DNA of 64,000 bases, taken from the NCBI GenBank assembly GCA_030374805.1, contig JARGSG010000012.1:930001-994000 (forward strand), read 5' to 3'. The notes beneath the pieces were generated by a model. That model worked only from the letters and a program-made list of their open reading frames with translations. It was not told where the DNA came from and searched no databases. Shown piece after piece: positions 1-9,579 of this stretch. Origin of the DNA: Gracilaria gracilis (Eukaryota; Rhodophyta; Florideophyceae; Gracilariales; Gracilariaceae). A program made the translations under genes and the position numbers. Within the stretch, counting starts at the first letter, position 1, and every line of letters begins with the position of its first letter.

Positions 1-111
1 AGAGAGCGTCTCGAAGAAACAAACGACAGCAAACAAACAAACAAACGGGGCACCCTTGGTACAATACAGCAGTTACAACGAAATAAACGCCATTGCAGAA
101 AGCCAACAAGG

Positions 112-565
112 CTAAGTAAGAATATCACAACAAATGTAACAACTCAAACAAGCAGCAAGCAAGCCAAGGCCAGCGTTACCCCCACTGGGCTTATTGGCCT
201 GATCAGAAGGCGGGGGCGGCTGCTGCGCAGCATAGGTCTGGTTCATATAAGCAGGCGGCGGCGGTTGAACACCTGGCTGGTAGGTTCCAGGCGGATAATC
301 CGGGTACACTGGCTGTTGTTGTTGGGGTGGGTACGGCGCGTATCCCGGCGCGCCGGGATATCCACCGGGTGGGGGCGGCGGCGGCGGCGCGGCGCCATCC
401 ACAGGATAGGGCTCGTAAGGCGGCTGTGGCGGCGGCGGCGGCGGCACCTTGTCACCCTGCTACGCGTTTGTACGGCGTTGAGAAGGGGTGATTCGGTTAG
501 TTTCCCGTGCAGCGCTTGTGCGCGGAGGTGGGGGAGGGTGATGCGTTGTGAGTACTTACGGTCAT
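112..565 (-). CDS. Proline/tyrosine-rich small protein with cysteine-rich C-terminal membrane tail (CYSTM-like), one intron
   Basis: I infer two exons. The ATG lies at 565-563, followed by ACC and a consensus donor GTAAGT at 559-554; the acceptor AG is at 461-460. Joining 565-560 to 459-112 keeps the frame and gives 117 residues (an acceptor 3 nt later also works). Without splicing the long ORF has only a GTG start. The protein is mostly runs of proline with tyrosine, glycine and glutamine. It ends in a short hydrophobic tail with cysteines, LLAACLSCYICCDIL, which resembles CYSTM-type tail-anchored stress proteins. I infer a small membrane-attached protein with a disordered cytosolic part. 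The family name is tentative because low-complexity proline sequence dominates. Confidence 0.6.
460..559 (-). other. Spliceosomal intron (100 nt) in the small proline-rich gene
   Basis: The intron runs from GTAAGT at its 5' end to GCGTAG at its 3' end. It links a two-codon first exon to the main exon in phase 0. Removing it supplies the only ATG for the downstream frame, which is the main argument that it is real. Confidence 0.6.
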
Positions 566-825
566 GGTGCTGGTTGCTGTGCGGAGGAACGGTAGAGCGA
601 AGGACGACAGTCAAGGGGTGGCAACGGCGGGGATAGATAGAAGGGGGGCGCAACCCGCAACTCGCTGTGATGGCGTTTTATACCTTCGGTCTATCATTCG
701 ACCAAGGCATGGAAACGCAGTTGTTGAGGAGGAGCGTATCTTCTGAGATATCTATGCGCCAGCAATGCTTCGCCGCGCTGGGGAGCATGTGTCGGGGCAA
801 GCGGTTGACAATGCTGTGCGCATTG

Positions 826-863
826 CACACGTGGTCTAGTATTTCACACGTGGTCTAGTATGG
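826..863 (-). promoter_or_regulatory. Two 19-bp direct repeats, each with a CACGTG (G-box/E-box) core
   Basis: The sequence CACACGTGGTCTAGTA occurs twice with a period of 19 bp. The CACGTG cores are at 828-833 and 847-852. They lie about 260-290 bp upstream of the minus-strand start codon at 565. CACGTG is the classic bHLH/bZIP site in plants and other eukaryotes; that it controls this gene is inference. Confidence 0.4.
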
Positions 864-1676
864 CACGTAGGTTTGCTGTACGCGCTGGTAGGAATGTCAG
901 AGTGTGGTGTGGCACATGGTCAGTTTGGAATGCCAGAGATGCCCATGGTGTAATTCCGGCGCGTGTACCAAGTTGGTACTACCAACGGTACATACTTTCG
1001 GCTTTTCGCTGGTCGGCGGCGACCGCGATGCCAAAACTGCACGGCAGATGGGATTATCCCATTGGGATAGATATCTGCAAGGAAAGTGCGTGCGGTGCGC
1101 ACCGCGCTCACACGAGTGGCACGACTTGGCTCCAAGTCTCGGAGTGTGGAATGAGAGCGGAACACAGGCAAGAACAAACCAAAAAAAATGCTTGGGTGCA
1201 AGCTGCGCATGCAGTTTGTTTTGCTGCGGCCAAACTGCGCACTGCCCAAACTGCGGCTGCTGAGCAGTTGGAGAGGGGGGGGAGGGGGATGATTCGAGGT
1301 TGGAGCTACAGCTGTATGCCCGTAAGTGACGTATGCGGTAAGCACGGTGCTCAATTCAACACGCGGTAAGCGCCACCCAAATGGACGCTGGAAGGAAGTT
1401 CCGTTACGTCAGGGCGATGGCGTTCGACGACAGCTTGTCAAGCACGTCTTCTGACGTAAACACAACAACAGCTATTCTCGAAAAAAAAAAAGCAAGATGC
1501 ACACTGTAAAGCACACATATCATAATTTTGACAGAAAATAAGGAAACGCACTAAAAAGAAGGGGAGCTCGTGATATCGGCAGCAGTTGGCCGCCCCCCGC
1601 CCTGCCGTGGAACGTTGTGTAAGTACAGTAGGAAGGGCGCAAAAGTTATGCACAGCGACATGCGCCCACCGACAGG
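864..1676. other. Intergenic stretch without a supported gene
   Basis: Open frames exist here on both strands (860-1369 plus, 920-1354 minus), but they overlap each other, show no recognisable domain and look like chance openings in GC-rich DNA. A purine/G run lies at about 1268-1290. The minus-strand side could hide a lost 3' exon of the copine-like gene, but I found no vWA-like sequence in it. Confidence 0.5.
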
Positions 1677-1693
1677 CTCTCTCTCTCTCTCTC
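1677..1693. repeat. (CT)n microsatellite overlapping the copine-like stop codon
   Basis: A run of about eight CT repeats (GA on the coding strand) begins exactly at the TGA of the copine-like ORF. Length change here would alter only the 3' untranslated region. Confidence 0.8.
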
Positions 1694-2693
1694 ACTGCGT
1701 CACACGCAGTCGGAATTGCAGCAGCATCGAACTCACCACTGACTCTACTAGCACAATGCGGCCCACTTCAATGACGTTGTCGCCATCTCCAAGTGCGCTC
1801 GGCCACCACAGCATGCGATGATGTCGCTCCGTGTTCTTCAGCTTTTCGATGCTAGTCTTCACAAAGCCCAGTCGAACGTGCGCGCCTCGGTTGCTAAATT
1901 GATACAGTTCCAGCCGTAATAGCTTATCATCCACGCCGGCTGTCACTGCTGTCAGGTCGCGCGTCATCACCTGGAAGCGTTTTTGTTCGCGAGTTAGAAC
2001 CTCAGAGCGGTACACCGGCGTGTAATCTCCTGATTGCAGTTGTCTAGATAGCACGTAGAACACGCGGTGGTTTTTCTTTGTTCCAGAAGCCATGTCCAGG
2101 TTTAATACCAATCGTGTGCATCTGTCGCTCGCTCGAATTGCGTCGGCGCAGATGATGACGCGGCCCGGTTTCATCACTCTTGACTCGCTCATTTTCATTT
2201 CCTTTCTGAGTAGAGGCTCTGCGATAATGTCCTCCAGCGCGCATTGAGCGGCACCGATGAACGTTTGGTGCTCAATGTGCTCGCTCTTGTTGCGCCTGTC
2301 AAACACCTCCACGCGCAGAATTTTTTGGCGGTCGCGCTCGGTGGCACAGCACACCTTGAGCTTGGTGACGAAGCGAGGGTACTCGTCGTAGAGCACGGTC
2401 TCGGTGCGGCCGATAAGTTCCCACGGCGCGTTGGGGCCGTCGCTGTACAGGAAGACGGCAAACGGGCGCACTTGACGGAACGGGAACAGTCGTGAGGGCG
2501 CATTGAGTTGGCGACATTCCACGCTCACTTCCAACGGGTAGCGCGTTTCCAACGCCTTGAGAAAGGCGGGCTGCTGTAGATTGGCCGTGGTGCCCAGCAG
2601 CAAGCGGCTGCTCTTGGGGTACTGCAGGCGAATGGAGCTGAGCTGCTGCTCATCGAGCAACGAGTCGTGCGAAAACTGCGCGTCCAAGCCCAT
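1692..2693 (-). CDS. Copine-like tandem C2-domain protein lacking the vWA domain
   Basis: The first ATG of the open frame is at 2693 (MGLDAQFS), giving 333 residues. Two C2-type beta-sandwich domains can be followed. The first (about residues 35-160) has WELIGRTETV, then PRFVTKLKV and LRVEVFDRRNKSEHIEHQTFIG, the order seen in copine C2A. The second runs from about 165 to 300, ending near HVRLGFVKTSIEKL. Copines bind membrane phospholipids through C2A-C2B and end in a von Willebrand A domain. This ORF stops just after a segment that matches the linker before vWA. A GTGAGT donor-like sequence at 1736-1731 might mark an unrecognised 3' exon, but no vWA sequence is visible downstream. The calcium-binding aspartates are poorly kept, so calcium dependence is doubtful. 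Confidence 0.65.
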   Translation of the reverse strand: MGLDAQFSHDSLLDEQQLSSIRLQYPKSSRLLLGTTANLQQPAFLKALETRYPLEVSVECRQLNAPSRLFPFRQVRPFAVFLYSDGPNAPWELIGRTETVLYDEYPRFVTKLKVCCATERDRQKILRVEVFDRRNKSEHIEHQTFIGAAQCALEDIIAEPLLRKEMKMSESRVMKPGRVIICADAIRASDRCTRLVLNLDMASGTKKNHRVFYVLSRQLQSGDYTPVYRSEVLTREQKRFQVMTRDLTAVTAGVDDKLLRLELYQFSNRGAHVRLGFVKTSIEKLKNTERHHRMLWWPSALGDGDNVIEVGRIVLVESVVSSMLLQFRLRVTQ

Positions 2694-3243
2694 GAGTGCG
2701 CGCGGGCGCCGGCGGCGGCAAAGCGCGCGCGTCGACGAGAGCAAGAAAAAAGCGCAAGAAGGCGGCGGCGGCGAGTTGGAGCAACGTCCGGCGCTCGCGA
2801 AGCACTGCGAGACGGTTATAAGCGCGGTGGCGTTTGACTTTCGTGTTGTGCGCGAGACGAGTTTCCACTGCGATATCTACCGTAGCTCTATCTAGTAGAC
2901 GGCGCCGCACGGACGTGCGCTCTCAGCGCGCCGCTAAGCTGCGCAGATCCGCGGGGAGCGCCACGTAGATAAAGTATGGATACGGATTTGTGCACGCGAG
3001 CCACACACACACACACACACGCGCTGGCGTTCTCCACATGATGTGCGCGAGCGCCGCCATTCCCAGACGCTGACGGCTGTCAACCGCCTGACGCGCGTCT
3101 GACGCGCGTCTGACACGCGCGCGCGGACACGTTGCGGCGGCGACAGCAGCCGCCACAGTCGGGCGCTGCCTCTACGTGTACCAACGGTAGAGCGAAAGAG
3201 AGCAGCGATCGGCGTGGAGGTGGTTGGTACCGTTGGTAGCTCT
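2694..3243. promoter_or_regulatory. Shared divergent promoter region of the copine-like and RecQ genes
   Basis: The copine-like gene reads leftward from 2693 and the RecQ gene rightward from 3244, so this ~550-bp stretch must hold both promoters. It contains a (CA)n run at about 3001-3021 and the palindrome GACGCGCGTC twice with an 11-bp period (3090-3099 and 3101-3110), followed by a degenerate third copy. The sequence AACGGTAGAGCGAA at 3183-3196 also occurs at 588-601, just upstream of the first gene's start codon but in the opposite orientation relative to transcription. Confidence 0.4.
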
Positions 3244-5463
3244 ATGGCTACTGACGCGCTGCCGCAGCGCGACGAGCTGGCGCGTGAGCTGGGCGACAGC
3301 GTGCGCGAGAAGCGCGAGCAGGTGAGCGAAGCGCAGCGGCGGCTGAGCGAGCTATGCGCGCAGCTGGCCGACGCGCAGCGCGCGCTGTCGGAGCGCCTCA
3401 AGCTGCTGCGTGAGCGCGCCGACGCCGCCTTCGATTGGCTGCACGCCTGCGCCTGGGACGCGCGTCTGCAGCACGCGCTCTCCGACGTGTTTGCGCTTTC
3501 TTCCTTCCGCCCGCTGCAGCGCGAGGCGCTCAACGCCACGCTCATGGCGCGCGATGTGTTCGCCATTTTGCCCACTGGCGCGGGCAAGAGCCTTATTTAT
3601 CAGCTGGCCGCTGTCGTTGATGGCGGCCTCACGCTGGTTGTCTCCCCCCTCATATCGCTGTCAATGGACCAGCGCTCCGCCCTTGAGCACCGCAGCATTC
3701 GCGCACAATGCTTGCATTCCGAGTTGAGCAAGAAGCGCCAAAAGGCCATATACGACTCCTTCCTGCCGTCGCATGCGTTCAACAAAACCTCCAACCACCC
3801 GCGCGCCAACAACACACACTCTTCGGAATGGATTAACGACGACGTGCCCCCCATGGTCTTGTTCGTCACACCGGAACAGGTAGCTCGCTCCAAGCGCCTC
3901 TTGTCGCGCCTAGAAAAGCTGCATGAGAAGGGACACTTGTCTCGCATTTGTGTTGATGAAGCACACTGCTGTTCCTCCTGGGGACATGATTTTCGACTCG
4001 AGTATAGAAAGCTAGGCATCCTGAGAAGGCAATGCCCGTCCACCCCGATAATTGCGCTCTCTGCCACATGTGACTCGCGAACTGTGGAAGACGTAACTTC
4101 CGTCCTTGAAATGCAACATCCCGTCATATTTCGCGGCGGCGTCAACAGACCCAACCTCTTCTACGAAGTCCGCCCCAAAGCCGACACTGACGCAGCCGTT
4201 ATCGTAGATATCGCCACGTGGGTCAGCACAGAGTTCAAAAACCAATGTGGCATCATCTATGTGCTATCGAGGAAAGATGCTGAAAAGTATGCCGCAGCAC
4301 TTGCTGAGCATGGCATCGACGCTGCTTGCTATCATGGCGATTTGGACTTCTCTGTGCGCACACAAGTGCACACTCAGTGGAGCAGTGGCCAGTTGAACAT
4401 TGTCGTGGCTACCATAGCGTTTGGCCTTGGAATTGATCATCCACATGTACGCTTTATAATTCACGCCACTATGGCTTCTAGTCTAGAAGCCTACTATCAA
4501 GAAAGTGGTCGCGCAGGACGTGATGGTCTTCCTTCAAAATGCATTGTGCTTCATAAACCGAGGGACTTTGCAAGAATGAGTGCGTTTGTTGGTGACAAGG
4601 GGCCAGTCCGTCTTCAAAAGATGTATGAAATGTACAAGTATGCTTGCTCAAGGGGCTTGGGTAGCGGCAATCTGTGCAGACGGGAGCTCATCGTCAATTC
4701 CTTTGGAGAGAAGATGCCAGAACGCTCTGCAGAACAATGTAAGAGCTGCTGTGACTTGTGCGAAGCGAGACTAGGGCTGATGGTGCCAACGCTGCAGTCC
4801 GTGGATGTGACAGATCTTGCGAAGGATCTCTTCAAGATGATCCGAGAATTCGCCCTTCTCTATCCTGGCAAGAAGACTACCATCCTTCAGATTGCAAATG
4901 ATTGGGGTAAGTCGACCAAGAGATCCGGAGAAAGGGCCAAACGCGGACAGAAAACAGCTTCGAGTGCGATCAACGTGAATACACGGGTGGCAATTATTAA
5001 TGAGCTCGTGCTGTGTGGTGCATTGAAAGAATTTCACAGACACTCAAGCTATGCCGTGAACGCGTATGTGACTATCGGAGAGGAGGATGTCATAACGAAT
5101 CTGGATCGAATTGAAATAGCTCTGTGGAAGGAGAACGAGGCTCGTGCTTCACTGTTTGCGGCAAAGGTGCGGAGAACCGAAATGAAGGAAGCGAAGGCAG
5201 AGTCTTCCCATGTTGATGATTGTGAGGTTATCTTGATCGAAGATAGTGATGAAGAGCAACAAGATCAAAATCAAGATCTAAAGAGCGAACGTACGGTAGT
5301 TGAAAGCGTGAAAACTGAAGCAAAGACTGAGATATTCAAACATGATGGCTCTCCCTCAGACATTGAAACTAATCCAAACCCGCCTTGCGACTCTCCTTTT
5401 GCTGCTGAGGCCAAACAGTTAAATTCACCGCCAAAGAAAAAGCAAAGAAGAACGCTTGTATAG
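3244..5463 (+). CDS. RecQ-family ATP-dependent 3'-5' DNA helicase (RECQ1-like)
   Basis: This is an intact 739-residue helicase that should unwind recombination and repair intermediates in the nucleus. The ATG at 3244 is preferred over an upstream GTG. Residues about 8-65 form a charged coiled coil. The core shows motif I LPTGAGKS (Lys115), motif II DEAH (238-241), ALSAT, VVATIAFGLGID and motif VI QESGRAGRD (about 419-427). The RecQ zinc site follows (Cys468, about Cys482, and CKSCCDLC near 505-512), then a winged-helix region (about 520-620). HRDC is absent, which fits the RECQ1/RECQL layout. The tail has a SUMO-interaction-like motif, CEVILIEDSDEE (660-671), and a basic nuclear localisation signal PPKKKQRR near residue 730. 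The usual DFRP after motif II reads DFRL. There is an extra ~30-residue insert between motifs Ia and II. Confidence 0.95.
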   Translation: MATDALPQRDELARELGDSVREKREQVSEAQRRLSELCAQLADAQRALSERLKLLRERADAAFDWLHACAWDARLQHALSDVFALSSFRPLQREALNATLMARDVFAILPTGAGKSLIYQLAAVVDGGLTLVVSPLISLSMDQRSALEHRSIRAQCLHSELSKKRQKAIYDSFLPSHAFNKTSNHPRANNTHSSEWINDDVPPMVLFVTPEQVARSKRLLSRLEKLHEKGHLSRICVDEAHCCSSWGHDFRLEYRKLGILRRQCPSTPIIALSATCDSRTVEDVTSVLEMQHPVIFRGGVNRPNLFYEVRPKADTDAAVIVDIATWVSTEFKNQCGIIYVLSRKDAEKYAAALAEHGIDAACYHGDLDFSVRTQVHTQWSSGQLNIVVATIAFGLGIDHPHVRFIIHATMASSLEAYYQESGRAGRDGLPSKCIVLHKPRDFARMSAFVGDKGPVRLQKMYEMYKYACSRGLGSGNLCRRELIVNSFGEKMPERSAEQCKSCCDLCEARLGLMVPTLQSVDVTDLAKDLFKMIREFALLYPGKKTTILQIANDWGKSTKRSGERAKRGQKTASSAINVNTRVAIINELVLCGALKEFHRHSSYAVNAYVTIGEEDVITNLDRIEIALWKENEARASLFAAKVRRTEMKEAKAESSHVDDCEVILIEDSDEEQQDQNQDLKSERTVVESVKTEAKTEIFKHDGSPSDIETNPNPPCDSPFAAEAKQLNSPPKKKQRRTLV

Positions 5464-5843
5464 CAAGTCCAAGGGCTTCTTCCTCTCTTTCTTTATTATG
5501 AGCGCGTACGCTGGTTTCTCGTAATGCGCGGGGCTTGCCAAATACCCCCAACGACCTATAATGCGTCCTCAAGAAAACCTAGCCACTGTCTGCGAATCTG
5601 CAATCTTGTTACGCTCACTTGGCGACTACATTGGTTTCCAGAGGTACCATTAGACCTCTAAGTCTAAGGTGTTCTCGACTTATCGACCTTTGTCCTTCTC
5701 ACCTGCACCATTCGTTCATCCTCTGCAGAGCTCGTCGGCAAAGCGGCACACCACGACAAGGCGCTCCGCACGTACTGCATTTCGCCGTATGAGAGACATT
5801 CTTCTATCCAGTCCTCCTATCCCCTGCAAGACCAGATGAAATA
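5464..5843. other. 3' flank of the RecQ gene, no gene seen
   Basis: No open frame of note and no recognisable element. It presumably holds the RecQ 3' untranslated region and terminator. Confidence 0.5.
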
Positions 5844-6152
5844 ATGGCCAGTGACTTCACATCGTTCTCCGCTCCCAGGCAAATGCGTAACAAACTTTCC
5901 GAAGAAAACCTTGGAGAATCCCTCCACACGGCTGCTCCTGTAGGAGCGACCACTCCATGTCGGGGAAAAGCGAGGGCGACAGCAGTAAGATCGTTCTATG
6001 ATGACCGGCTTATGGACTGCTGCCTCCGTGCAGCTAGCCGGAAGCCTTTTAACGACGTACCACCCACGTCTATGATGGCGATCGGCAAACTAACCGATCG
6101 CGTGGCCGAGTTTAGCGACATTCCGAGTCCGAAGAGGCCGCCGGTGCGCTGA
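5844..6152 (+). CDS. Hypothetical 102-residue protein
   Basis: An ATG-started ORF in the same direction as RecQ. The product is basic and hydrophilic with no signal peptide or membrane segment. I do not recognise it. Its composition (balanced residues, few rare runs) looks more protein-like than its shadows, but it could still be a chance ORF or one exon of a longer gene continuing into the weak plus-strand frames at 6224-6655. Confidence 0.3.
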   Translation: MASDFTSFSAPRQMRNKLSEENLGESLHTAAPVGATTPCRGKARATAVRSFYDDRLMDCCLRAASRKPFNDVPPTSMMAIGKLTDRVAEFSDIPSPKRPPVR

Positions 6153-7005
6153 CTGCCCATTCACGTTTAAGGAAATCCCAGTCCGTCTGATGGATCCATT
6201 CAGTTCATGGAACGGGGGCCGCCTTGGCGCCCGATCTGCCATCTAGCTGCATCACTGGGAAGCGGAATCCATTGAAGCCGTCCAAGGGCTATTTGCCTCC
6301 GTGTTGTGCGAACAACTCGTTCGTTCAAAATTTCCTTTATCCATATGACAGACAAGAATGCTACAGAAGAGCTATGCGCTATACTCGCTCCGCTGCTGAA
6401 GAAACCTTCAATCAAAGATTTAAAGAAACAACATCATCATCATGTTCATGTTATGCTCCGTCGACATGCGGAGGTGAATATGTACAACAGTCGGCAACTT
6501 TAGTCACGACATACAATTACAATACTGTAGTGAATGTGCTTTCGATGCACATGCGTAGGCTTGAAAAAGCCCAGAGCAATAAATCCACGAATAGTGTAAA
6601 GATTTTCAGACAGATAAAAGTGTATCCCTTAAAGGACAGGACGCCAAGTCGCTAATTGTTCTTGCTTCTTGTGGGTCACATTCCGGGCTGAGCAGCTATA
6701 CATGCGAAACAGCTTCTTGGGAATGAGCGTTTCTGTTGACGGACACGCTGAGAGAGGTCTCTAGGAACACCTGCATTCTGGCGACTGTTTTACCATCTTC
6801 AACACGCCCTATTCTGCCAGGCCATTGACAGCTACTTGGGTTGAACGAGATGCACTTGTTTGTAGGCAAGGCATCGTACCACGTCCCACATCTTTCGCGT
6901 CGCCTGTTGTACTCATCGCATGTTACCGTGTAGAAGTATTTCAGAGGGCCGACAGGGCCTTGCCTGATCAGCCTGATGATGAGCTTCGAGCTCTTGCTCC
7001 TCTAC
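6153..7005. other. Intergenic stretch with weak overlapping ORFs only
   Basis: Two overlapping plus-strand frames (6224-6655 and 6306-6503) and one minus frame compete here, and none resembles a known domain. A short CAT/CAA-rich run at about 6427-6440 gives a His run in one frame. This is the 3' flank of the MYND gene, whose stop is at 7006. Confidence 0.4.
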
Positions 7006-8921
7006 TCATTGCATCGTCCGCATCGCATCGCGCATTACCGTCATCACTCCAGCAACTCGCTCCGGGCTCGTTTGAATCGGTACAGCAAACCCGAAGGATT
7101 TCCTATCACCATGCGCCCCTCCGTCGCCGGACGTTCCGTCTTCGTCTTCGGGGGCCAAGTAGGAGAACACCCCCCATCGGTCGAGGTAGTTCTGCATGGA
7201 GAAGTCGCCCATGCTCTGTTGGTGACAACTCCTACTCCCGCGTCGCACTTTCACCAGCACGGCATTGCCGCGCACCTTTGCCAAGCGTCCGATACTGAAC
7301 GTGGTCATCTGTAACGAAGGCAGCGTCGCTCGTTCTGCAACGGCGCACGCTCGCGCATTCACCCGTCCGCTACCTGCATGCAGCATCACAATCTTCCCAT
7401 CCTCGTCCCCACCCCTCTGCACGACGCCGAGCGCCGCCGCTGTGCGTTTTATGTCGTTTACCTCGCACTTCAATACACTGTTTGCGACATACCGTCGGTG
7501 GTCATCATAAGTCCGTCCGCGGATCCATGTCGCATACGGCTTGACGGCGGGATCGCCCGGGAACACGACGGCACGCACGGCCGACGGCTCTGGACGGATG
7601 TTTGGATTCTTCCCACACACTTTTTTGTGCGCAGCCCAATCGCCGCGCTGACACGTTCGGTCGCAGTACCAGGCCACCCTGCATCGGCCGCAGCGGAGCA
7701 ATAACCTCGGCTGTTGTTCGCGCTTACCACAGTTTGAGCACAGTTGGCACTGGCCAACCAACTTCAAGTGGCCCTCTTCACGCGCTTCGCTCATGTCCTC
7801 GCCAAATAGCTCGCCGAACTTTTCTGAGAACAATGTCTCGGCGCGTCGCCGCGCGTCCACGTCGCCCCCTGCATCGCGCATCATCTCACCGTTCTGCTGC
7901 GCCAGACAGACCGCGCGAGCGATGTTTGAGTTGCGCATGTTCTCGCTCATTTCCATGATGATGCCGGCCCCTTCCCGTTCTACTGCCGACCCAGGCATGT
8001 TCTTCCCCATCTTCATGGCAATGCTCATTGCGGCGACGAACCCAGTCTCAGCATGGTCCTGCCTATTGTCGGTTGTGAGCACGTCCAGCCAGGTCTTGAA
8101 AGCAGGGATCGCGCGCCCCGTGTGCATTATGCCATGCTCGTCGAACTCACCTGTCCCCAGCCGGTTCGCCGCACGCACTTCCAACATGAGCTCCTTCTTC
8201 CACTTCTGGTCGGCCGATGCACGCGCGAGGCGCGGGAAGTATGTACGATAGCGCAACAAGAATGCCCAGAAAGCTAACGGGTCTTCTTCCGCCAGCCGTT
8301 CAGTGGTGAGACGGTGCGCGTGGCCTAATACCACTGCGCGCTCGATGTAGCAGTCCAGCTCCTTCTCACCCCAGTCCGGGAAGCGCTCGTACGAAAGACG
8401 GTGCGACTTTGGTGATCCAAAGCGCACTTCGAACGCATCCTCGCCACACTGTTCCGGGCATGGGTAGATCACGAAGGAGTGGTTGTACACTGCATCAAGG
8501 CGCTCACGCGCGCCCGACGCGCCTGGGTGAATGTTGAACCTGCTGAATGGCTGCATGGGACGAACGAGAAAATGGCGCTGCACAACGGGGTTTTCAAGCA
8601 GACGAAAGAGCTTGCGAAGGTGTGGATCATGCTGTGGGATTTGTATTGTATCGCGACTGGTGTGAGTGAATGCATTCACTACGTTGAGGTCCTGCGTTCG
8701 ACAATGATGTCGTGCGGCTGCTGTTGAATACGCTGCTGCAACTGCTCCAGCGCCAGCACATTGCCAGTGAAGCGCGGCGTCGGCATGGGCGCATCATCGC
8801 GAAGCATGAGGCGCGTCATTTCGGGGGGCGGGACATTGTCAGGCACAGCGACATAGGTGTAGTGGGTGGTGAAGAGGTGTTCGCGACCGACGGCCAGCTG
8901 GTAGCAAGGGACAATGGACAT
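7006..8921 (-). CDS. MYND zinc-finger protein, with a frame break near codon 81
   Basis: The main frame (8679-7006, 557 codons, GTG at its 5' edge) contains a clear MYND finger at about residues 313-352: CSNCGKRE, CGRCRVAWYCDRTCQ, then DWAAHKKVCG. MYND fingers bind proline-rich partner peptides, often in transcription regulation. The rest is helical with no SET domain, so it is not a SMYD methyltransferase that I can recognise. A second frame directly upstream (ATG at 8921) runs 80 codons to a TAG at 8681-8679 and looks like the true N-terminus. The two frames meet at 8682-8677. Either a very short intron joins them (a GTAGTG donor at 8682 and an AG about 26 nt on would restore frame; a ~71-nt alternative uses a weak GTCGAA donor) or there is a frameshift. 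Confidence 0.75.
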
Positions 8922-9110
8922 GTTGCGGTGAGAGAAGTGTTGGTGTGGGTGTTTTTGTTCCAGAGACTTGATCGCCGGGCAAGCAGAGGAACAGTAGCCC
9001 GTGGCGGAACGGTCGAGCACTTTTCCACTCGTAGAAACCTTCGTAAATGGGCCTCGCGCCAGCTTGACCTGGATCGGATCTAACCTTATGACTGTCTGTG
9101 TGCACTGTTT

Positions 9111-9130
9111 GTGTGCAGTGCACTGCACAC
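9111..9130. promoter_or_regulatory. Perfect 20-bp palindrome upstream of the MYND gene
   Basis: GTGTGCAGTGCACTGCACAC is its own reverse complement. An extra half-site, GTGTGCACTG, sits immediately to its left at about 9098-9107. It is about 190 bp upstream of the ATG at 8921, where a dimeric regulator could bind. Function is inferred from symmetry and position only. Confidence 0.4.
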
Positions 9131-9394
9131 ATGTAATCTTACAGTAGTGTACAACCAATCACATCTCCATGTCAGTTCTGTAAACAGCGTACACGGTACA
9201 GTTGTGAGAATGACGTAACGCAGCTTGCCTCAATGGTATATTGATGTCCGTTCTGTACCCTTTCTGCAAGAACGCGCGTGACAAGCAGAGGTATCTCTTA
9301 CAAAACTACTGTAGGCGGCACTGAAACCTTTCACTGTATATGTAAACTTCGCAGAGCTTTTTTCAATTCAATTTCAAACCTATGGGGAGAATAA

Positions 9395-9434
9395 TATGTA
9401 CGGATCTATTTTAATTACTCCATATGTCCAAAAC
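9395..9434 (+). repeat. Left terminal inverted repeat of the DUF7869 element
   Basis: It matches the reverse complement of 11783-11827 across a core that starts GGATCTATTTTAATTACTCC and continues through CATATGTCCAAA. Confidence 0.65.
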
Positions 9435-9579
9435 GCGGAAACGAAAATAAGGCCATAACACTTCTCTTCAGCCCATTTGGACCTCAAAATGAAAGTTGTA
9501 GAGCACACGCAGAGCTCTCTGGAGAGCTTTGAAGATTTCAAATTGATGCGCGCGTTCCACAGTTAAGCCACAAATATTT

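Noticed and set aside
860..1369. Plus-strand ORF of 169 codons upstream of the copine-like gene
   Set aside because: It overlaps two other long frames in GC-rich DNA and shows no domain or plausible composition.
920..1690. A hidden vWA exon for the copine-like gene
   Set aside because: None of the three minus-strand frames shows a MIDAS-like DxSxS or other vWA sequence.
6825..7510. Plus-strand ORFs opposite the MYND gene
   Set aside because: They are antisense shadows of a well-supported coding frame.
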